From: Choristocarpus tenellus KU-1152
Lineage: Eukaryota; Phaeophyceae
Length of the DNA stretch: 38,051 bases
Direction: 5' to 3'
Assembly (NCBI GenBank): GCA_964200185.2
Contig: CAXNAD020000035.1
Location: forward strand, 1 to 38,051
Shown here: piece after piece, positions 25,801-36,838 of the stretch
Layout of the letters: every line of letters starts with the position of its first letter
How positions within the stretch are numbered: the stretch's first letter is position 1
Program-made: the position numbers and the translations under genes
Notes under the pieces: generated by a model
Seen by the model: the letters and a program-made list of their open reading frames with translations, nothing else
What the model was told of the DNA's origin: nothing
Database searches by the model: none

Positions 25801-28800
25801 TCTTTGACAATTAGGGTTAAGTATCTTGACGAATGAGCTGCACATACATCTTGAACATTAGATCAACCAAAATTTCAACCAGGAATACTATAGTCAAAGT
25901 AAACAAGAGCTATTCAGGTTCTGACTTTTTTTTTGCATTTTAAGCAGTTTTGCATTTTAAGCCGTTTTTGCATCTATTGCAATTCACCCATACAGTATTT
26001 ATATGCATGAACTTGTAACTTCTATTTGAGAGGGTTTATTTGTCTATCAATTGAAACTTTTCCAACACAATTCAGAAAACACTACGTAAAAATGAAATTT
26101 TATACCATTTTTTGTTGGTATCCTTAAAATGCAACTCTAGGTACCTTTCGCTTACTGTGACTATTACTTTTATTTTTTACACTAACAACTACATTAATAA
26201 CTCTCAGTCCTGCAAAGGAAAGTTGAGAGTGGAGGGCGACAAAGAGATATACATGCACAAAACATCAGCACAGGGTGCCATAGAAGTGATGGGGCAGGCA
26301 GGTACATGTGGCATATCAATCAAATAGTCATGCTTCCAAAGGAAAGCATGCATGTTAATAGGTTACATACAGGACATCAGTGCAGTTTTTACTCAAGAAA
26401 GATTTTCCTGTTCACCCCTTGGCATCCAAATCATAAACAAGAAACTCTTGACATTTCATTGTTAAAGTTATATTATGGTGATATTCCGGTAACTAGCTAC
26501 ATCTACAGTACACTTGACAGGACTTGACATGACTTCAAACATGGACAATCCTAATCTAACTCTGTGATACAGTGTTGCCATAGTTGAGATAGAAGGGGGA
26601 AGATAAGTCCAACATCATCAGGTGTCCAACGAATGAATGAATGAATGAATGAATGAATGAATGAATGAATGATCAAATGAGAGACAAAACACAACACAAC
26701 ATTAAAGTGCTCATCATAAATTAGGTAGAGTGATTGCAGTAATTGCATACATACACAACACAGTCAATGTGATGTGAGGTACTAATGGTGGAACTTGTAT
26801 CAACTAAAATGACCAGATCAATCCCACCTGCCATCATCGTCTCGGTGTACGAAATTTCCATGAAGGACCTCAGTGTCATCATCATCAATTCCAAGAAGCA
26901 GGCTGTCGTCCTGCATGTCAAAGAACCCTCCTTCACCCAGGTACCCCCCAGTCTCAACTGGTGACATGTCCTGTCAACAATGAAGAGTACAATCAACCAC
27001 AAAAATGATTGCACCAGCAAAGTAAAAGACATGCAACCTCAACAAAAAACAAACACGACCATAAAAACTCCGCTGCTTGGATTCTTATCCAATGTGATGT
27101 GATTTGATGTAGGGAGGAAAATCAATATTTTTGTACTAGTATCACTGGAAGAAACAAACATAAATGTGTAAGGCTTCTACTTTGGTAAGTATGGGTATGA
27201 ACTCCATGCAACAAGGTCTTGTCCTACTCAGGCAAAGGGACACTTCTCACTCAGGTCTTTACCTTCAATAATAGTCAGTAAACAAGACCTCTACATTTTA
27301 CTTTCATTAGTATAGTAATTGACAAGATTGTGCCTCCTGCTTCCACCACCAATAGCGAAAAACTCTCAACAACAAAGTAATCAAATTCTTACATTCAAAC
27401 ATGCTTATTACCCCTAATAATCTTCCAAAATCAACTCTTTGAAAAGAAGCTCTTTGTAGAGACCACCCATTCCACAAAAGACACTCTTTTAACCACCCTT
27501 TTAACCACCTCACTTCACGACTACTATTAAACATATAAAATAGTGTAGAAGGTGATGAACAACTAGGATGAACAACAAAAATGAGAGGAACAGTGAACTT
27601 TCTACTTGAATGGGAAAGAAAGGTCACATACAAAAGGATGAATCCACAACACAAGGCTGCTGTACATTTGTTCTGAACATGCCAGGATTATTACTGTTTT
27701 TAATATCATGTTGATCTCATAGAGCTAAGACCCTTCTTAAAAGTTGTAGTGTATAAAAAAAAATACAGTGAGAAAAAAAGAAGTCAAGATACTCCTTTTC
27801 AGGATATTCAAAATACTTGATACAGCAAAAAACCTGAGGATTTTTCATTAACCAGGAGCTTGAAATGTGAACAAGGATAAAAATTTCAAGATAAATCTGT
27901 ACTTGAGGATTGAAACACCTATTCTTGACTATGAGCAACAGACTGCAACCAATAGTTGTGCAGATGCAAAGGATGCTATCTTTCTCCAGTTATAAAATTT
28001 TCTATTGGCTGTGTGAAGATGAGATGAACGCTCTCGAAACAAAGGTAATGTCAGGTAATGTCAGCCAAGACATGTTGTATCATACATCACAGTACAGTGC
28101 AAATTATCAACAAATTTACACACAACAATAAAAGAATTGAACACCACATTCCTAATATACCTCTCTCACCCCCAACTTTTAGCCCCAATAAATCCAAGGA
28201 AAAAAATGTAATGGTAATTTGTACAACACCAATAACTAGAAGATAGTCTAGTCTACCATCAGAGCACAATCCTATCCATCCTTTCCTCACCTCAGGGTCA
28301 GTCAACTCTCCAGACATGGACCGTTGAGCAGGTAATGATTTTCTGTTTGATGAGGTGGTCCCTTTCATGGTGGTGGTCAGATGGTGCCTGATTGAGACAA
28401 ATTCCCTGTCTGTTCCACCTCCCCTGCACAATCCAGGTAAGGTGAACATCTTAGGGTGATTTTCAATTATTAACCAGAAGCATGTACGACTCAGCACAGG
28501 GAGGGTAACAATGTGTATCAACTAACATATAAAATGACTGCAACACTGTCTTAAGTGAGTACTAAGATTATTGTCCCATCATGATACAAAGGACTTGACT
28601 GACTGAATGGGGCAAGTTATGGAATGGAATGATGTAGGGTATGAGTCACTGGCGTGTGCATGTGATGGGAGATACACCTTGTGCATTATACATACACAGA
28701 CTACAGCAATACAAAAATTCAAACCTGGAAGGCATTGTAGTGTTGTTGTGTTGTTGACACACTTCAACTTCAACTTTCATACATTTTCTCTATATGATGA

Positions 28801-31800
28801 CACTCATCAGAAGAGCCACCAAACTGGCACGAAGTTCATTTTGAACTCCATAGTGCCAAAATGTTCAGCATGCAGTTCTAATACATACGCAAATCTTTCA
28901 AATGTAATCCAAATGCCAATAACCTATCTCAACATAGATATCTCATGTACAAACTCAGAAAAGTAACATGCTATGGACAATAACTGAATCGGTGCTTCAA
29001 GAAGCAAACCATTTCCTTCACAGTACCACAGCAGTGTGTCAAAAAGTCAACACATATACTTCCAAGCTTACTCCTATCAATGTCACTTCTTTTGAGCTTA
29101 ACCCTAATACCTCCAGTCAAGACAGCATAATCTATGTAATCTTGACTTTTATTTTTTGACCAAGGCCATCCTTCAATCACACCATCCTAGTATTACCCTC
29201 TGGAAGCACTTCAGTAAACCCACCAAGTTACTTCACCCATAACATTGATACATATCAAAAAACACATAGTTGTGTGACAGGTATTATTATCATAATAGAA
29301 GTACATCCCTCTACATGAGGTACATGAGGAAAATGGTATCAGAGGAATAGGATCAAAAAGAAGTGTTCCACACTACTACAATTAGAATAATTAATAATTA
29401 GTGCACAAGTGCATGTCCTTCATTCATCCAAATTATAGTGCCTCCAAACTCAGAGAGTACCATTTCCTTCTGTATCATTGGCAGTGGGAACCAAAACATT
29501 GCTCAAGACCCTTCAGAGTTTCATTGTTTCGTTGAATCAAATACAATCTATTGTTCACCAACTCAATGGGTTAATTTCTCAATAAGGGCAAAGGCACAAA
29601 ACTACTGTCTATCTAACTGTCTATATATATATATAAATATTCTTCAAGCAGGTAAGCATTCAATCTCACTCAATGTCTCATTCCTTAAACATTAATTTAT
29701 AACAAGAGTGCCAATTATTATTGTCAGCAACAAGGATAGTGTCCAGTTCAAACTACTACAGTTTGTATTTTGAAGACTAATTTATTAATGCATATTCAAG
29801 ATTAGGTAACTAGTTTTTGGTAAAAACAATGGTCACATTAATTCAATTATCAACCTAGATATAATTACTGTTGTGAACCAAAACAATTGATGACTATTTA
29901 AAATCAACTGTAGATAAGTTTTGATTTAAATTGATTTATCAAATTGAACTAACTCTTGGTGCTGGAGGTAGGGGGGAAAACAATGTTTCCAAGTGGTGAC
30001 TGCTGCCAAGGAAAAACTCCAAAATTGCCTCTACAAGTCTGACTCAGTATGCAGATCCAAAGACACAATGAAATGTGTACTAAATGTGTAGTGAGTTGTG
30101 GATATTAAGTGATGTCACACCTTGCGATGAATATGTGGTTCTTTGACCTGTGACAGGTTAATAATAAAAATAAATAAATGTCAAAAATAAAATAAAATGA
30201 GACTTTTCATCCATCACTCAAAGACATTCCCACAAAGTATATACTGGACAAGGTAAGTGCCAACGTACCCGGAGAGTGAATACTGAGAATGAAGCAGTCC
30301 GGTACTTTCCCCCCCAGTTCCTCTTTAAAATCTTTGCAATTCATTGAATACAACCAAATACAATTGTTGCTGACTCACAACTACAGGTGATACCATACAT
30401 AGTGCACGGGATGGCAAGTGGATAACTTGAAGATACTTCTTAATTATAAAAGGACTGACATTGATTCTACACCAAGTAATACCTTTCTTCTAAGTACTAT
30501 GTATATTATTATCCTGATACATAGTTTATACCTACATTAACATGTCTATGTTCAAATTCAAGAGTACCATGATATCGTTGTGGTTATATGGGATTATGTT
30601 TTCATATGCTCAGCTTGAAAAATGTTACAACTATGCTTAGCAGGTTCACTCATTTGTTTCCATGTTACAGCCAAGTCCAAGTGCAATCTGACCAAAGACC
30701 TGCAATGTCTACACAAACTAAACTATCAAATGTACATTGGAATATAACATAATAGAATAGAATGGCAAGATCAGTGTCACATATAGGGGTGCTCATGAAG
30801 TGATGATTGAGACCTGTACACACTACCATTTCCAGTAATGATAACAGTATTGATAACACAAACCACATGGACATCTTCTTAGATATTGTCTGTCACCCAC
30901 ACCACCACACACCTCTCATTCCTTTGAGATGATACTTTGGACAATGTGCTTGACGATCCTGCATATGCCTCTTGCAGAAGCTTTTCCAAAGCCTTCTGGC
31001 ACTGGGCAGCATTATCAAGAAAATGATCCCTGACAGAGTGATAAACAACCACAAGAACATTGTTATTCCACAAACTATTCAGGGACTACCCGTTACCTGA
31101 TCACCAATTGAAAGTCCTTCTACCAAGGTAAACCACACTACAGAATACATCATGTGATTCTCCTTTCCAGCATCTATAATTAAAGTACACCCACTTTTGA
31201 CTGTTGAAGCAAGCTTGCAGAGGCTCATCCCCGTCATGTTGCAGGTCCTGTAGGTAGGCAATGGCATCTATCTGTTCATCTAGACTCACACTAGGACTGC
31301 GGAGGATGTCCATCAGTTGAGCACAGGCCCTTTTCCCCACTGCTTTTGACTCAATGCGCACCTAAGATAGACAAAAAGACAAGACATACACACATTATCA
31401 ACCAACTTAGACAATTATCAACAGGCGAGATACGTACCAAAAATAACAGTCCGTGGTGTTTCAGTGTTGCTTACTAGTATTGATTCATACCCTACACCAA
31501 AAAACTCTTCGGTGCAATGTGAACCTACTAGATCCTAACCAAATTTCGGCATTGCAGACTTGAAGTTGCATTGCCAATGATACACAAAGTAATAGTTTAA
31601 TATGCTGGGAATTTTGGAGCTCATTTAACACTGTAATGCACTGCAATAAGGGAAACATCCTCTGTGAAACAATCTTCCTCCACAGTTTACCTACAATATG
31701 GATAATTATTCCATGCATAGTAATTATTAGTGGTATGGGGACACTAACTGGATCCAAGTGAAAATCATGATAGAAAAGATGGGGGGATGACACAAAGACA

Positions 31801-34800
31801 GGTGAGTGCACCACAACAAAAATAATACAAGGGATTGGGCCATATCCTCCTTACCTGGCTCAGAATTGAAGAGCTGTAGGTGGTGTGTGCTTTCTTGTAG
31901 AGTTTAACTAGATCAGTATACCTCCCCTCCACCATACAAGTGGACATCTCTTTTGGTATGTCAAGGATTGATCCTTGCTCAGTAAGAAGGTGTTGTGCAG
32001 CACGCACCTGAATAACAAAATAATAAAATAATGTGTCATATCAGAGAATCAAAACTGTCATTGGCAAATCATTGTCAGCTTCCAAAAGACCTGGTGTACC
32101 CTAACCCTAACCCTAAGATAGTTCATGCACCAAAAAATAACTGGCAAAACAAACTTCACCGTTATGTTCACACAGAATAGTTAAAAGGTAGATATATACT
32201 ATCAGAATCCTTACCAACCTGTTTGATTTTCTCAAGTTTTCGCAAGAGTTGGCTGAAATTTTTTCCAGCCTCAGTTTTTGCGTCCTCCATAAGACGTGTC
32301 AATTCCTTGAGATGACTTTTTGCTGCAGGTTCACTGCCCCCTCTTGTCCCACCCATACCCCTTTCATCCTTTAGCTTTTTGTCCTCAGCTTCTCGTTCTG
32401 CCTTCAGCTGCATGCGTAACTGTGCCAGGCTTGTTAGGCGTGTCTCGGGGACATTATTTGGCTGGAAAAAGAAATGGCCAAAATCATGACTGTTGGTTGG
32501 CTACACAGTTTGCTCAACAGTACACTATCAGAGTGCATCCTTTCTTATGACTGGTAAGTTTCTAACTCCAGGCCAAGGTTCAATATACTGTACTCATGGA
32601 ATGAAGAGATTGGGACATTGCGAATAGCACATGACTACACAACATCGAAAGGTGTACACAACTATTTTGTCAAGGAATGCTGGGCCTTCAACAGCAAGCA
32701 ACTACCAACATGCCCTGTGCATCAAACACAGAATAATGTTGGTAACACCTCTTATGCAAATTAGAGTTACATCTTGCCTTCTCTTTTGTGTTTGAGAGTT
32801 CAATGCCAATCTGGTTGGCGTACTTCTCAATGCTGTCAGCACAGCGGACAAAGCTGTCAAAGTTATCCCGTACCAAACTTTGCAATTCGCTTGCCTGTGG
32901 AGCAATCAGTTAGGCACAGGAGGAGCACATATCTCATTCAGACTATTAAGATTCAAATCAAGATTGTTAACTATAACTGCAACTAGCAGTCCAGTCTCAC
33001 AACCTTACAGATATCTTCTGACCTGGTTTGCTTTAGCACTCTGGAGACGTTCTAGTCCATCTCGAATGTCATTGAAGGAAGCCGTAGCATGGATGATAGT
33101 CATGAATAATGCTGGGTCGAAATTGTCTGTGATTGGAACAACTGACCCGCTGTCCATGTGTTGAAAGGAGAAGGGAAAAAGCAACAACAGGTGAGAGTGG
33201 CCTGAAAACTTATTCTTGTCTTCTAACCCCAGCATCTGCCTTGAAGTAAGTCATAGTCACATGGAGCAGATTTGAGGACGTTTCAGTAAACAAGTCAAAT
33301 CATGCTGGAACAATAATTATACTCTTTGTGTCTTCAGACAGAAACTGGACGCAAGAAAGGTGGCAACACCAGCGCACCTAAGCTTAGGTGTGTCCAGCTT
33401 TGTCTCCTGGTTTGTGGAAGAGTCCCTTCTAGAAGAGTCACGATCTCCCCCATTGCCCCTAAGCTGTCGCTGTACACGATCTTTTCCGCTTTGCATTCGC
33501 TTGAGGAGCTTGAGACGATCTCTCTGTCCCACAAGGGCACGCTTCTTGGCTTGTATTGTTCCAGGCCCTTCACTATCACCTCCGTCCCCTTCCTAACGTA
33601 CATTTTATTTGACATAGACCAATCAGTATGCTTGCCTTAGATGCTCACTCAAACAGACAATAATAGGACCAACAAAAGGGGGACACATCAACCATCTCTA
33701 CAAAGGTTCTCAGTGCAATGCTGGCAAAAAAATACAGGTAAGCACATGCGAGCAGAGCTCCATCTGGCACCACCACTCACTGCTACAGCCATGGTGTCAT
33801 CTTCTGCCAGAGCTTTCTGATATACTCTCAAGTCCACATGCTTCAGCCCCAGTGGGTCTGCCACCGGCTGGTCCGCCCGAGCAGCTGTCACAGCACGAGA
33901 ATTCAAGATAACACCAAATGGTGAGGGCCTCAAACTACTGCAATAACCTGCTGCTCAATAACAGACCCATCCACCAAGTCAACATGGCCCAGAAAAGTAT
34001 GACTCATCGACTAGGTGTATTTTGCTGAGATAAAACACAGTCATCATATACACGGTGTCATGGTTATTATTCGAGTACACATGATACACGACAGCATTTC
34101 AATGCATCTCACCTATATCAACAGGCACAACAGGGCTTGAACGATCATTGAATATATTGAACTGCTCCTGGTCCACCTGTGGCAGTAGGTATCCCGGTGA
34201 CCAAGGTACCACAAAATGTACAAGGGGTGGGTGTGTGGCCTAGAGTTAAGATGGCACCTTATTTAAAATCTGAATAACTGATGGAAAATTGGACAAAGTG
34301 AGTCGGAGATTAAGGACTGCAATATTTCTCATGTTCACAAAAGTGTCAAAACTTTGTCAGGTGAACCAAATGGTTAAAGGTGCAAAAACCAAAAATGTCA
34401 AGGTGAATGAGCAGACCTTCGCAAAGAATATGCATAATGATATATACCTCTCCCCATGTTAGAGGTACATCCTCACTGTTGAATTCATCCATATCATCAT
34501 CAGTAGCGGTGCCATCCCCAGTGCCATCGTCCTCATTATCAGATTCTCCTGTGATATTATTGCTGGTCCTGTGGCCCCGCCCTGCAACACTACGCATGGT
34601 GAGATGGTGTTTGTCCTGTTTCCCAAATGCTGTCTGCTTGAGCCAGTTCATAAAAATCTGTGTTGTGAAAGAACGGTGGGGGGGAGGGGATGTCCTGTCA
34701 AAAAAGGCATAGTTATCCTCAAGCAATAAACTATAAAAGCATCAACCTCAACACGGACCTCATATCCGTGTTCAGCCATGAGCATAATTTGGGTTGATAT

Positions 34801-35762
34801 TACTTCTGACCTTCCTGGCCTTTTCATCAAGCAAAATATCCTCTAGGGACACGTCCTCAGGCTCGCCAGCATCATTGCGGTGATGCTGTAGAACAAGGCT
34901 AATCAGCTCGCATGCATCCTTGCTCTTCCCACCGCGAGATGCTGCTCTTGAACCTCCCTGAGATGGGAGGATATGCAGGTCCAGCTTCATCTTCTGCAAA
35001 TCCTCCACAGCCACCTGAGGTTGTACAAATTGAGAGGTAGTACCTCAGCATAATCCAAGGTCCGAGTAGGTGCAAAAGAGTTCCAATCTTACAGAGAATA
35101 TACTCCCACGATCTGCGACGAGAAGAGGATGCGAGGAGAGTGGGCATGCTTACCTGTACGAATCTAGCCAGGAAAATATTCTCCTCACCCGATGAGTCCT
35201 GCAGTGACACCAGCCACTTAATTGTAGATATTGCATAAGCAGCAGTTCTGACAAAGTACAATAGAAAGATGTATCAATATAGTATAGATCAGGTTGACCG
35301 TCATACCTTGATTACAGTGGAGGTTCCATCTAGCATATATCCTAGCTATTGCCTTGAATGCTAACCTTTTGAGGGCTCCGTGGGTTCCTGTTGAGCTCTC
35401 TCCGCACCACTGTAGGAGACCCAACGTGTACCCATCTCCAAGCAGCATTGTGTCAACATCGTCATCGTAAAATTCCAACCCTTGCTTCTCGACAAAAGTC
35501 CTGAAGGTTTTTATTGCCTTTTCTCTTCCAGCACATACAAAAGGTAGACGAGTTTATGCAAATGACTATTAAATCAAATCGAAACAATGAGGGCAGAGTC
35601 TTTCTCCTCACTCCATTTCACGGGTGTCCCAAAAAATATTGTGTATTATGTATAGTCTTCCACTTCACCAACTATATCATACCTAGCATTATTCTTTGAC
35701 GCATTCAAACCGGCAACAAAACGCTGTATCTCTCTCCCTGCATCCTCGGGGCTGACCGGCAT
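12503..35762 (-). CDS. SEC5: Exocyst complex subunit Sec5 (EXOC2-like), 32 exons, about 1602 aa, with N-terminal extension
   Basis: Sec5 is a subunit of the exocyst, which tethers secretory vesicles at the plasma membrane. The family call rests on several blocks. DPLGL lies near residue 280. FDPALF near 386 begins the Sec5 core (plant Sec5 has FDPKLF). VRDNFDSFV near 427 matches plant VKDNFDCFV. MVEGRYTDLVKLYKKA near 564 matches plant SKGEYDLAVREYKKAK. A helical C-terminal half follows. The first Met (35762-35760) has an in-frame TAA four codons upstream. All 31 junctions agree in phase and the total, 4809 bases, is a multiple of three. Usual Sec5 proteins are roughly 900-1100 residues, so this one is long, mainly through residues 1-270, a low-complexity insert at about 690-920 and an 82-residue tail. 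No IPT/TIG domain is visible. Exon coordinates are given in the part entries. Family certainty is high; single exon edges are predictions. Confidence 0.87.
14383..14567. mobile_element. Hairpin (MITE-like) element in Sec5 intron 28
   Basis: A near-perfect inverted repeat. The left arm, 14383-14449, starts ATAACAGCAGATTTCAAAAA and is mirrored by the right arm 14482-14567, ending TTTTTGAAATCTGCTGTTAT. The arms flank an A-rich loop (about 14450-14481). The right arm carries an extra 19-20 bases that duplicate CATCCTCAAT. There is no coding capacity, and no clear target-site duplication. It fits a small non-autonomous element; since it lies in an intron, it would be transcribed as a long hairpin. 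Confidence 0.7.
15129..17659 (-). CDS. SEC5: Sec5 gene exons 25-27: basic linker (residues 1224-1330)
   Basis: Exons: 17659-17514, 17204-17106, 15204-15129. Exon 25 has a basic helix (SKYLRRKYRELKLYIKNGWW). Exons 25-26 are Ser/Asn/Lys-rich and exon 27 is basic (LRLKQANRSNRLAV). The intron between exons 25 and 26 starts with GC: the donor reads CACAG|GCAAGT, the usual context of GC-AG introns. Each frame is forced, since the alternative frames hit stops. Exon 26 ends in phase 2 and exon 27 needs one base to complete a codon, so they join directly (ARQR|TSLRLK). A further exon-like segment at 16065-15972 is described separately because including it breaks the frame. Confidence 0.72.
15972..16065 (-). 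other. Cassette-like exon candidate in Sec5 intron 26
   Basis: This 94-base segment has a good acceptor (polypyrimidine tract then TTTCAG) and a strong donor (GAA|GTAAGC). It is open in the frame delivered by exon 26: SDKLKKNVSMPMLTPMPYYE, then a further 11 residues. Because 94 is not a multiple of three, inclusion shifts exon 27 into another open frame (DIPSFEASQPLQPL...) and gives a TGA early in exon 28. Skipping it keeps the frame. It is therefore either a frame-breaking cassette exon, a chance match, or half of a pair whose second small exon I could not find in 15206-15971. Confidence 0.4.
18718..18917 (+). other. Possible retroelement 3' end in Sec5 intron 24
   Basis: A plus-strand stretch ending GGTACAATCAATAAAATCAATCAATATT. 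The short (AATC)n-like tail resembles the simple-repeat tails of some non-LTR retroelements. No reverse transcriptase or second copy is visible, so this is a weak call. Confidence 0.2.
19453..22751 (-). CDS. SEC5: Sec5 gene exons 19-24: helical C-terminal half, first part (residues 922-1223)
   Basis: Exons: 22751-22599, 22474-22275, 21769-21652, 20642-20466, 20166-20077, 19620-19453. The peptide is mostly helical. Recognisable matches to Sec5 are the segment around LVKEAQALYVQSEMSLLATEV, followed by ESWIPP and a short stretch ending LPFKF (human Sec5 has EDWIV ... LPCQFE at this place), and SADHQLMCQIGNCLQLDM, which corresponds to the SEQRLLIVLSNCCYL block. Exon 24 holds a Gly/Thr-rich loop between the two helices. 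Phases: exon 19 ends 0, 20 ends 2, 21 to 24 end 0. Introns are 124-1009 bases inside this group, and 1.8 kb follows exon 24. No extra exon was found in that long intron, though a segment of family sequence after the LSNCC block seems shorter than usual. Confidence 0.8.
19825..19854. repeat. (AT)n microsatellite
   Basis: About 30 bases of AT dinucleotide repeat in Sec5 intron 23's neighbourhood (between exons 23 and 24). Confidence 0.95.
22935..28423 (-). CDS. SEC5: Sec5 gene exons 15-18: variable middle region (residues 685-921)
   Basis: Exons: 28423-28291, 26970-26828, 25734-25524, 23156-22935. Entry is in phase 2 from exon 14; exon 16 ends in phase 2 and exon 17 in phase 0. Exon 15 is Ser/Thr-rich. 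Exon 16 is acidic (IDDDDTEV). Exon 17 begins acidic and ends with a helix (VARLQHVSNLAWCLG, then PHIISLSVLLIRQ) that fits the Sec5 'R..R...V..H...FWKL' helix of plants and animals. Exon 18 is Gly/Gln/Ser/Thr-rich with no fixed structure expected; a second open frame there (Lys/Arg-rich) is out of phase with both neighbours and was rejected. The region is separated by the longest introns of the gene (2.5, 1.3, 1.1 and 2.4 kb). Animal Sec5 has a comparable variable stretch here. Confidence 0.75.
23157..25523. other. Sec5 intron 17 (2.4 kb)
   Basis: Very A/T-rich, especially 23385-23540. It holds the minisatellite listed separately and otherwise only short open frames. No gene or further exon recognised. 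Confidence 0.5.
25006..25160. repeat. Minisatellite, about 40-base unit, four copies
   Basis: Four imperfect copies begin with CTAACACAAT (or CTACCACACT) at 25006, 25047, 25085 and 25125, each followed by runs of ATCTTAATCT or ATCTCAATCT and a TTGACC/TGAAC-type end. Spacing is 41, 38 and 40 bases. It lies in Sec5 intron 17. Confidence 0.85.
26631..26672. repeat. (GAAT)n microsatellite
   Basis: About ten copies of GAAT, uninterrupted, in Sec5 intron 16. Confidence 0.95.
28424..30912. other. Sec5 intron 14 (2.5 kb), no gene seen
   Basis: The longest intron of the gene. It is AT-rich with only short open frames on both strands; the longest, 119 codons on the plus strand (28607-28966), has no recognisable motif. 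No extra Sec5 exon was found. The flanking exons join in phase (AG|G). Confidence 0.5.
30913..33884 (-). CDS. SEC5: Sec5 gene exons 7-14: conserved Sec5 core (residues 271-684)
   Basis: Exons: 33884-33781, 33592-33378, 33149-33023, 32894-32778, 32461-32219, 32007-31855, 31361-31195, 31029-30913. This part carries the family-defining sequence. DPLGLKHVDLRVYQKAL is in exon 7, a Lys/Arg-rich helix (RDRLKLLKRMQ) in exon 8, FDPALFMTIIHATASF in exon 9, and LVRDNFDSFVRCADSIEKYA in exon 10. A charged coiled-coil-like segment lies in exon 11 (MQLKAEREAEDKKLKDE, then LRKLEKIKQ). CMVEGRYTDLVKLYKKA is in exon 12. Exon 13 has LDEQIDAIAYLQDLQ, like the region before the Sec5 'W' block. In the exocyst the N-terminal coiled coil packs against other subunits; this is known for the family and not shown here. 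The intron after exon 10 (32777-32462) starts with GC. Donors elsewhere are GT. Confidence 0.9.
32099..32116. repeat. Interstitial telomere-type repeat, (CCCTAA)3
   Basis: Three exact CCCTAA units in Sec5 intron 11. Shorter CCCTAA-like pieces occur elsewhere in the window (near 10734, 15803 and 23270). Confidence 0.85.
34113..35762 (-). CDS. SEC5: Sec5 gene exons 1-6: N-terminal extension (residues 1-270)
   Basis: Exons: 35762-35683, 35524-35366, 35247-35154, 35014-34811, 34657-34448, 34176-34113. Junction phases are 2, 2, 0, 0, 0 and then 1 into exon 7. The protein starts MPVSPEDAGREIQRF. Residues 10-120 look like paired amphipathic helices (NNAREKAIKTFRTFVEK; AAYAISTIKWLVSL), loosely like a HEAT repeat; I do not recognise a family. 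Residues about 125-150 are Ser/Gly/Lys-rich. Residues about 200-235 are strongly acidic (Asp/Glu/Gly/Thr-rich), followed by LTWGE. Plant Sec5 also has an acidic N-terminus followed by a Trp-containing segment, so exons 5-6 may be the ordinary Sec5 N-terminus and exons 1-4 the true addition. No other start codon context suggests a separate gene, but a misjoined upstream gene cannot be excluded without transcripts. Confidence 0.72.
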
Positions 35763-36258
35763 CACCGCCGTTTATGCGAACACTGCTCCGATCCTCAACG
35801 TGTTCAAAGTATTGTGGAGGTTGGGAAATGAACTTTAAGGAATGTACCACTGTAGCGCTCTGTGGCGCTACGAAGTGAAGGGTAGCAGTTTTGTGGGAGA
35901 ATATGGTGTGTGCATCAGATTGTGGATTATTTTTGGTTGGAAAAATCACACAGCTGTTAGTACTAGCAGTAGTAATAGAGTATGTAGTATGGAAAGAACG
36001 TTAGGAGTGATTCAAGGGTGACATCATGCTTTATTTTGACAAAAAACTCAGTATAATGTTAACAGTCACTTTATGATAGCATCACAGGTCTTGATTAATT
36101 TTGAGGTGATGTAAGGCGACCTGATTGGCGATCGGCATATCAAATTAAAGCTCAGATCATAACCAATCGATTGGTGAAAATAAATCCGATACAAAAAAAT
36201 ATCTTGATATGATTTTCAGCGATTTTCATATTTTTGGCAATTCAACCAACCCTTTCAG
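35763..36258. promoter_or_regulatory. Upstream region of the Sec5 gene, possibly shared with a divergent plus-strand locus
   Basis: The first 80 bases upstream of the Sec5 ATG hold several CpG dinucleotides in an otherwise CpG-poor window, as expected near a promoter or 5' leader. No TATA box is obvious. On the plus strand an ATG at 35842 opens a 59-codon frame (start MYHCSALWRY). A GTGTGT donor at 35906 would join in phase to the segment starting at 36259. If both starts are real, the two translation starts are only 79 bases apart. Function is inferred from position only. Confidence 0.3.
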
Positions 36259-36554
36259 CATTTCCTAACTCAACACAAAGTAATTTGCAACTGGATTTCT
36301 TTGCACCAATCGACAGCATTTGGTCTCAGCTTCAATTTGATATGCTGATCACCGATCAGGACACCTTATATCACCTCGAAATAAATCAAGGTCTGTTGTA
36401 TCCTAGAGGCGACTGCCAACACCATATTAATATCAGGACAATGAGACTGAGGGACAAGCATGTCGTGAGGAAACAAGCCTGGTGTAAATGTGTCCAAGGA
36501 AAGTGCAAATGGAGGGGAATGGTTGGCAATTGGGCAGCAATGGCCCATAACTGA
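36259..36554 (+). other. Coding-like segment, unrecognised
   Basis: After a fair acceptor (CAACCCTTTCAG) the plus strand is open to 36554: FPNSTQSNLQLDFFAPIDSI, then WSQLQFDMLITDQDTLYHLE, and an Arg/Lys/Cys-rich end. The upper part has coding-like codon choice. I do not recognise it. The frame could end at the TGA at 36552 or be spliced earlier (GTCGTG at 36462), but that would give an intron of under 40 bases, unlike the 118-base minimum of the Sec5 gene. Treat it as a possible exon or relic. Confidence 0.28.
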
Positions 36555-36838
36555 AGTATCATTTCGTATCAATATCCCATATTTATTTGCTCCTTAATGG
36601 TGAAGGTGCAAACATATCGATGAGGAGATGTACAGGCAGGAACAATCACAGAGTCTGAAGTTAACTTGCGTCAGCACTAAGGACAATGAAAATATGTACC
36701 TTGCAGATTTTACGGCAGGGTATTTTGAAACAGCAGTGACAAGAAGCCACTGAGGAGTAAGTATTGAATAATATGTGAAGGTCTTGGTAACTGATCAAAG
36801 CCTAGATATGGGATAGCCTCGTTAAATTACTGATCATC

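Noticed and set aside
36391-36408. An 18-base 'intron' between two coding-like parts at 36259-36461.
   Set aside because: Far too short to be spliced, and the 18 bases are open in the same frame, so they are read through.
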